Source of the DNA: JBQCHF01 sp051953655
GTDB lineage: Bacteria; Actinomycetota; Actinomycetes; Motilibacterales; Motilibacteraceae
Reading direction: 5' to 3'
Assembly (NCBI GenBank): GCA_051953655.1
Contig: JBQCIO010000107.1
Span: forward strand, 1 to 15,647
DNA length: 15,647 bases
The position numbers were made by a program, and so were the translations under genes. Each line of letters begins with the position of its first letter. Position 1 is the stretch's first letter. Below the pieces are notes generated by a model, which worked only from the letters and a program-made list of their open reading frames with translations, was not told where the DNA came from and searched no databases. Positions 14,407 to 15,647 of this stretch are shown here, piece after piece.

Positions 14407-15528
14407 ATGTCCCGTCGCACCACCGCGCTCCGCCTCCTGGCGGTCTCCGGAGCCGCTGCGTTCGCCCTCAGCGCCTGCGGAGGCTCGTCCTCCTCCTCCA
14501 CCTCGGCCGCCGGCTCCACCTCCGGCGCGTCGGGCAGCTCCGTGCCGGGGGCTCCGTCCTGGTGCGGCCCGAAGAAGATCACCCTCGGCCTCACCGACGG
14601 GTTCGGCGGCAACAGCTGGCGCCTGGTCACCACCGCGTCCGCCAAGGACGAGATCGCCAAGTGCCCGAGCGTCACCGACTTCACCTACGCCGACGGCCAG
14701 GGCGACACCCAGAAGGCCATCTCCGACATCCAGGGCCTGGTGGCCAAGGGTGTCAACGCCCTCGTGGTCTTCCCCGACGCCGGCCAGGCCGTGCTGCCGG
14801 CGCTGCAGAGCGCCAAGCAGGCCGGTGTGACGACGGTGCCCTACCGCGTCTTCCCCGGCGGCACCGACGGCAAGGACTACGACGTCTGGGTCGGCGCCGA
14901 CTTCGTGACCGACGGCAAGAACTGGGGCAAGTGGCTCACCCAGGTCCTGCCGAACGGCGGCAACATCCTGTTCCTCTCGGGCCCGGCCGGTAACAGCCAG
15001 GGCACCGACGAGCTCAAGGGCATGCAGTCGGTCCTGGACTCCTCCAAGTTCAAGTTCATCGGCGCCTCGCCGTACGAGGTGACCAACTGGGACCCGGCCA
15101 AGACCCAGCAGGTGCTCTCGGCCGCGATCGCGAAGTACCCGAAGATCGACGCGATCGTCTCCGACTTCGGTCCCTCGCTGCTCGGCGCGCTGCCCGAGTT
15201 CGAGAAGCAGGGGCGTTCGATCCCGGCCCTGGCCACCTCGGACGGCAACTCCCTGTCCTGCTTCTGGGAGGACCACAAGGCCAAGAACCCGGACTTCAAG
15301 CTGTTCACGGTGGCCACCGGCAACGACAACGCCCGCCTCGCCATCGACACGGCGGTCGCCATCGCCACCGGGGGCACCAAGCCGGACTCGAAGATGTTCG
15401 AGGCACCGGTCTACGAGGACTCCGTCTCCGGCCAGCCGCACCCGGTCACCTGCAAGCGCGACCTGCCCGGCGACATCTACCTGTCCGCGCAGCTGCCGGC
15501 CGACGCCCAGGCCAAGCTCCTGAAGTAG
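14407..15528 (+). CDS. ABC transporter solute-binding lipoprotein, ribose type (Peripla_BP_4)
   Basis: 373 residues. Signal peptide with RR at 3-4, hydrophobic core and lipobox LSAC, giving lipidated Cys24. A Ser/Gly-rich linker (about 25-48) tethers it outside the membrane. The mature part follows the sugar-binding type I fold: KITLGLTDGFGGNSW (57-71), then DGQGDTQKAISDIQGLVAKG (97-116), VFPDAGQAVLPALQSAKQAG (121-140), a middle NILFLSGPAGNSQGTDE, and DAIVSDFGPSLLGALPEF (248-265). It captures a sugar, polyol or similar solute and hands it to the permease encoded upstream. Mature cysteines 53, 86, 285 and 349 could form two disulfides. ATG follows GAAAGG by about ten bases. The ligand cannot be inferred. 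Confidence 0.92.
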   Translation: MSRRTTALRLLAVSGAAAFALSACGGSSSSSTSAAGSTSGASGSSVPGAPSWCGPKKITLGLTDGFGGNSWRLVTTASAKDEIAKCPSVTDFTYADGQGDTQKAISDIQGLVAKGVNALVVFPDAGQAVLPALQSAKQAGVTTVPYRVFPGGTDGKDYDVWVGADFVTDGKNWGKWLTQVLPNGGNILFLSGPAGNSQGTDELKGMQSVLDSSKFKFIGASPYEVTNWDPAKTQQVLSAAIAKYPKIDAIVSDFGPSLLGALPEFEKQGRSIPALATSDGNSLSCFWEDHKAKNPDFKLFTVATGNDNARLAIDTAVAIATGGTKPDSKMFEAPVYEDSVSGQPHPVTCKRDLPGDIYLSAQLPADAQAKLLK

Positions 15529-15552
15529 CCCTTCGTGCGGGTCCGGCCGGCC

Positions 15553-15571
15553 GTGGGGAATTGACCCCCAC
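15553..15571 (+). terminator. Hairpin after the binding-protein gene
   Basis: GTGGGG (15553-15558) and CCCCAC (15566-15571) form a 6-bp stem with loop AATTGAC, 24 bp beyond the TAG. This would end the transporter transcript without an ATPase gene, unless it is leaky. Confidence 0.45.
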
Positions 15572-15647
15572 CCCGGGGCCGCCCGAACCCCCCCAACACA
15601 CCTAGTTAGTGACGCCCAAACACCGCCGAAACACAGGGAACACGGGG
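15572..15647. other. C/A-rich tail without recognisable gene
   Basis: The last 76 bases change composition: C-runs, ACACACC, CTAGTTAGTGA and several AAACA stretches, with stops in the forward frames. No start, motif or RNA is seen. It may be intergenic DNA or a low-quality contig edge. Confidence 0.4.

Overview
The window is 15,647 bp of very GC-rich DNA. Third codon positions are almost all G or C, GTG starts are common, Shine-Dalgarno sequences are purine-rich, and hairpin terminators lack T-tracts. This points to a free-living high-GC actinobacterium. A Geodermatophilaceae-like soil genus is plausible, but the genus is not proven. Both ends degrade into low-complexity sequence (a run of 25 C at 68-92 and a C/A-rich tail after 15,572), so the window may be a whole contig with poor edges. 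I see no rRNA, tRNA, CRISPR array, transposase or phage gene.

Left part (169-7913): a CocE/NonD-type hydrolase (minus) is divergent from a TetR regulator (plus). The TetR gene converges on a large cytosolic c-di-GMP protein with the order V4R-like, GAF, GAF, GGDEF, EAL (minus). A perfect GC hairpin sits in the 31-bp gap between those two. Divergent from the c-di-GMP gene is kbl (2-amino-3-ketobutyrate CoA ligase), with no threonine dehydrogenase beside it. kbl converges on a reductase of the PRISE (progesterone 5-beta-reductase/iridoid synthase-like) family, and five 11-bp tandem repeats lie across that junction.

Middle (8069-9693): divergent from the PRISE gene are a classical SDR oxidoreductase and an XRE-cupin regulator. 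They probably form a two-gene operon whose regulator also controls the neighbouring genes.

Right part (9979-15528): three dehydrogenases lie in a row: a medium-chain alcohol dehydrogenase without the structural-zinc lobe, a medium-chain dehydrogenase with that lobe but with Gln at the fourth catalytic-zinc position, and a beta-hydroxyacid (3-hydroxyisobutyrate/tartronate semialdehyde-type) dehydrogenase. They look like one operon. A terminator-like hairpin, a cluster of GATCC repeats and inverted repeats, a good sigma-A-like promoter and a structured leader follow. Next come an RbsC-type ABC permease and a ribose-type lipoprotein solute-binding protein. No ATPase gene is visible.

Taken together, the right two thirds look like a carbon-source utilisation locus: import of a sugar, polyol or hydroxy acid by a ribose-type ABC system, then oxidation and reduction by SDR, MDR and hydroxyacid dehydrogenases under XRE-cupin control. 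The substrate cannot be read from the sequence.
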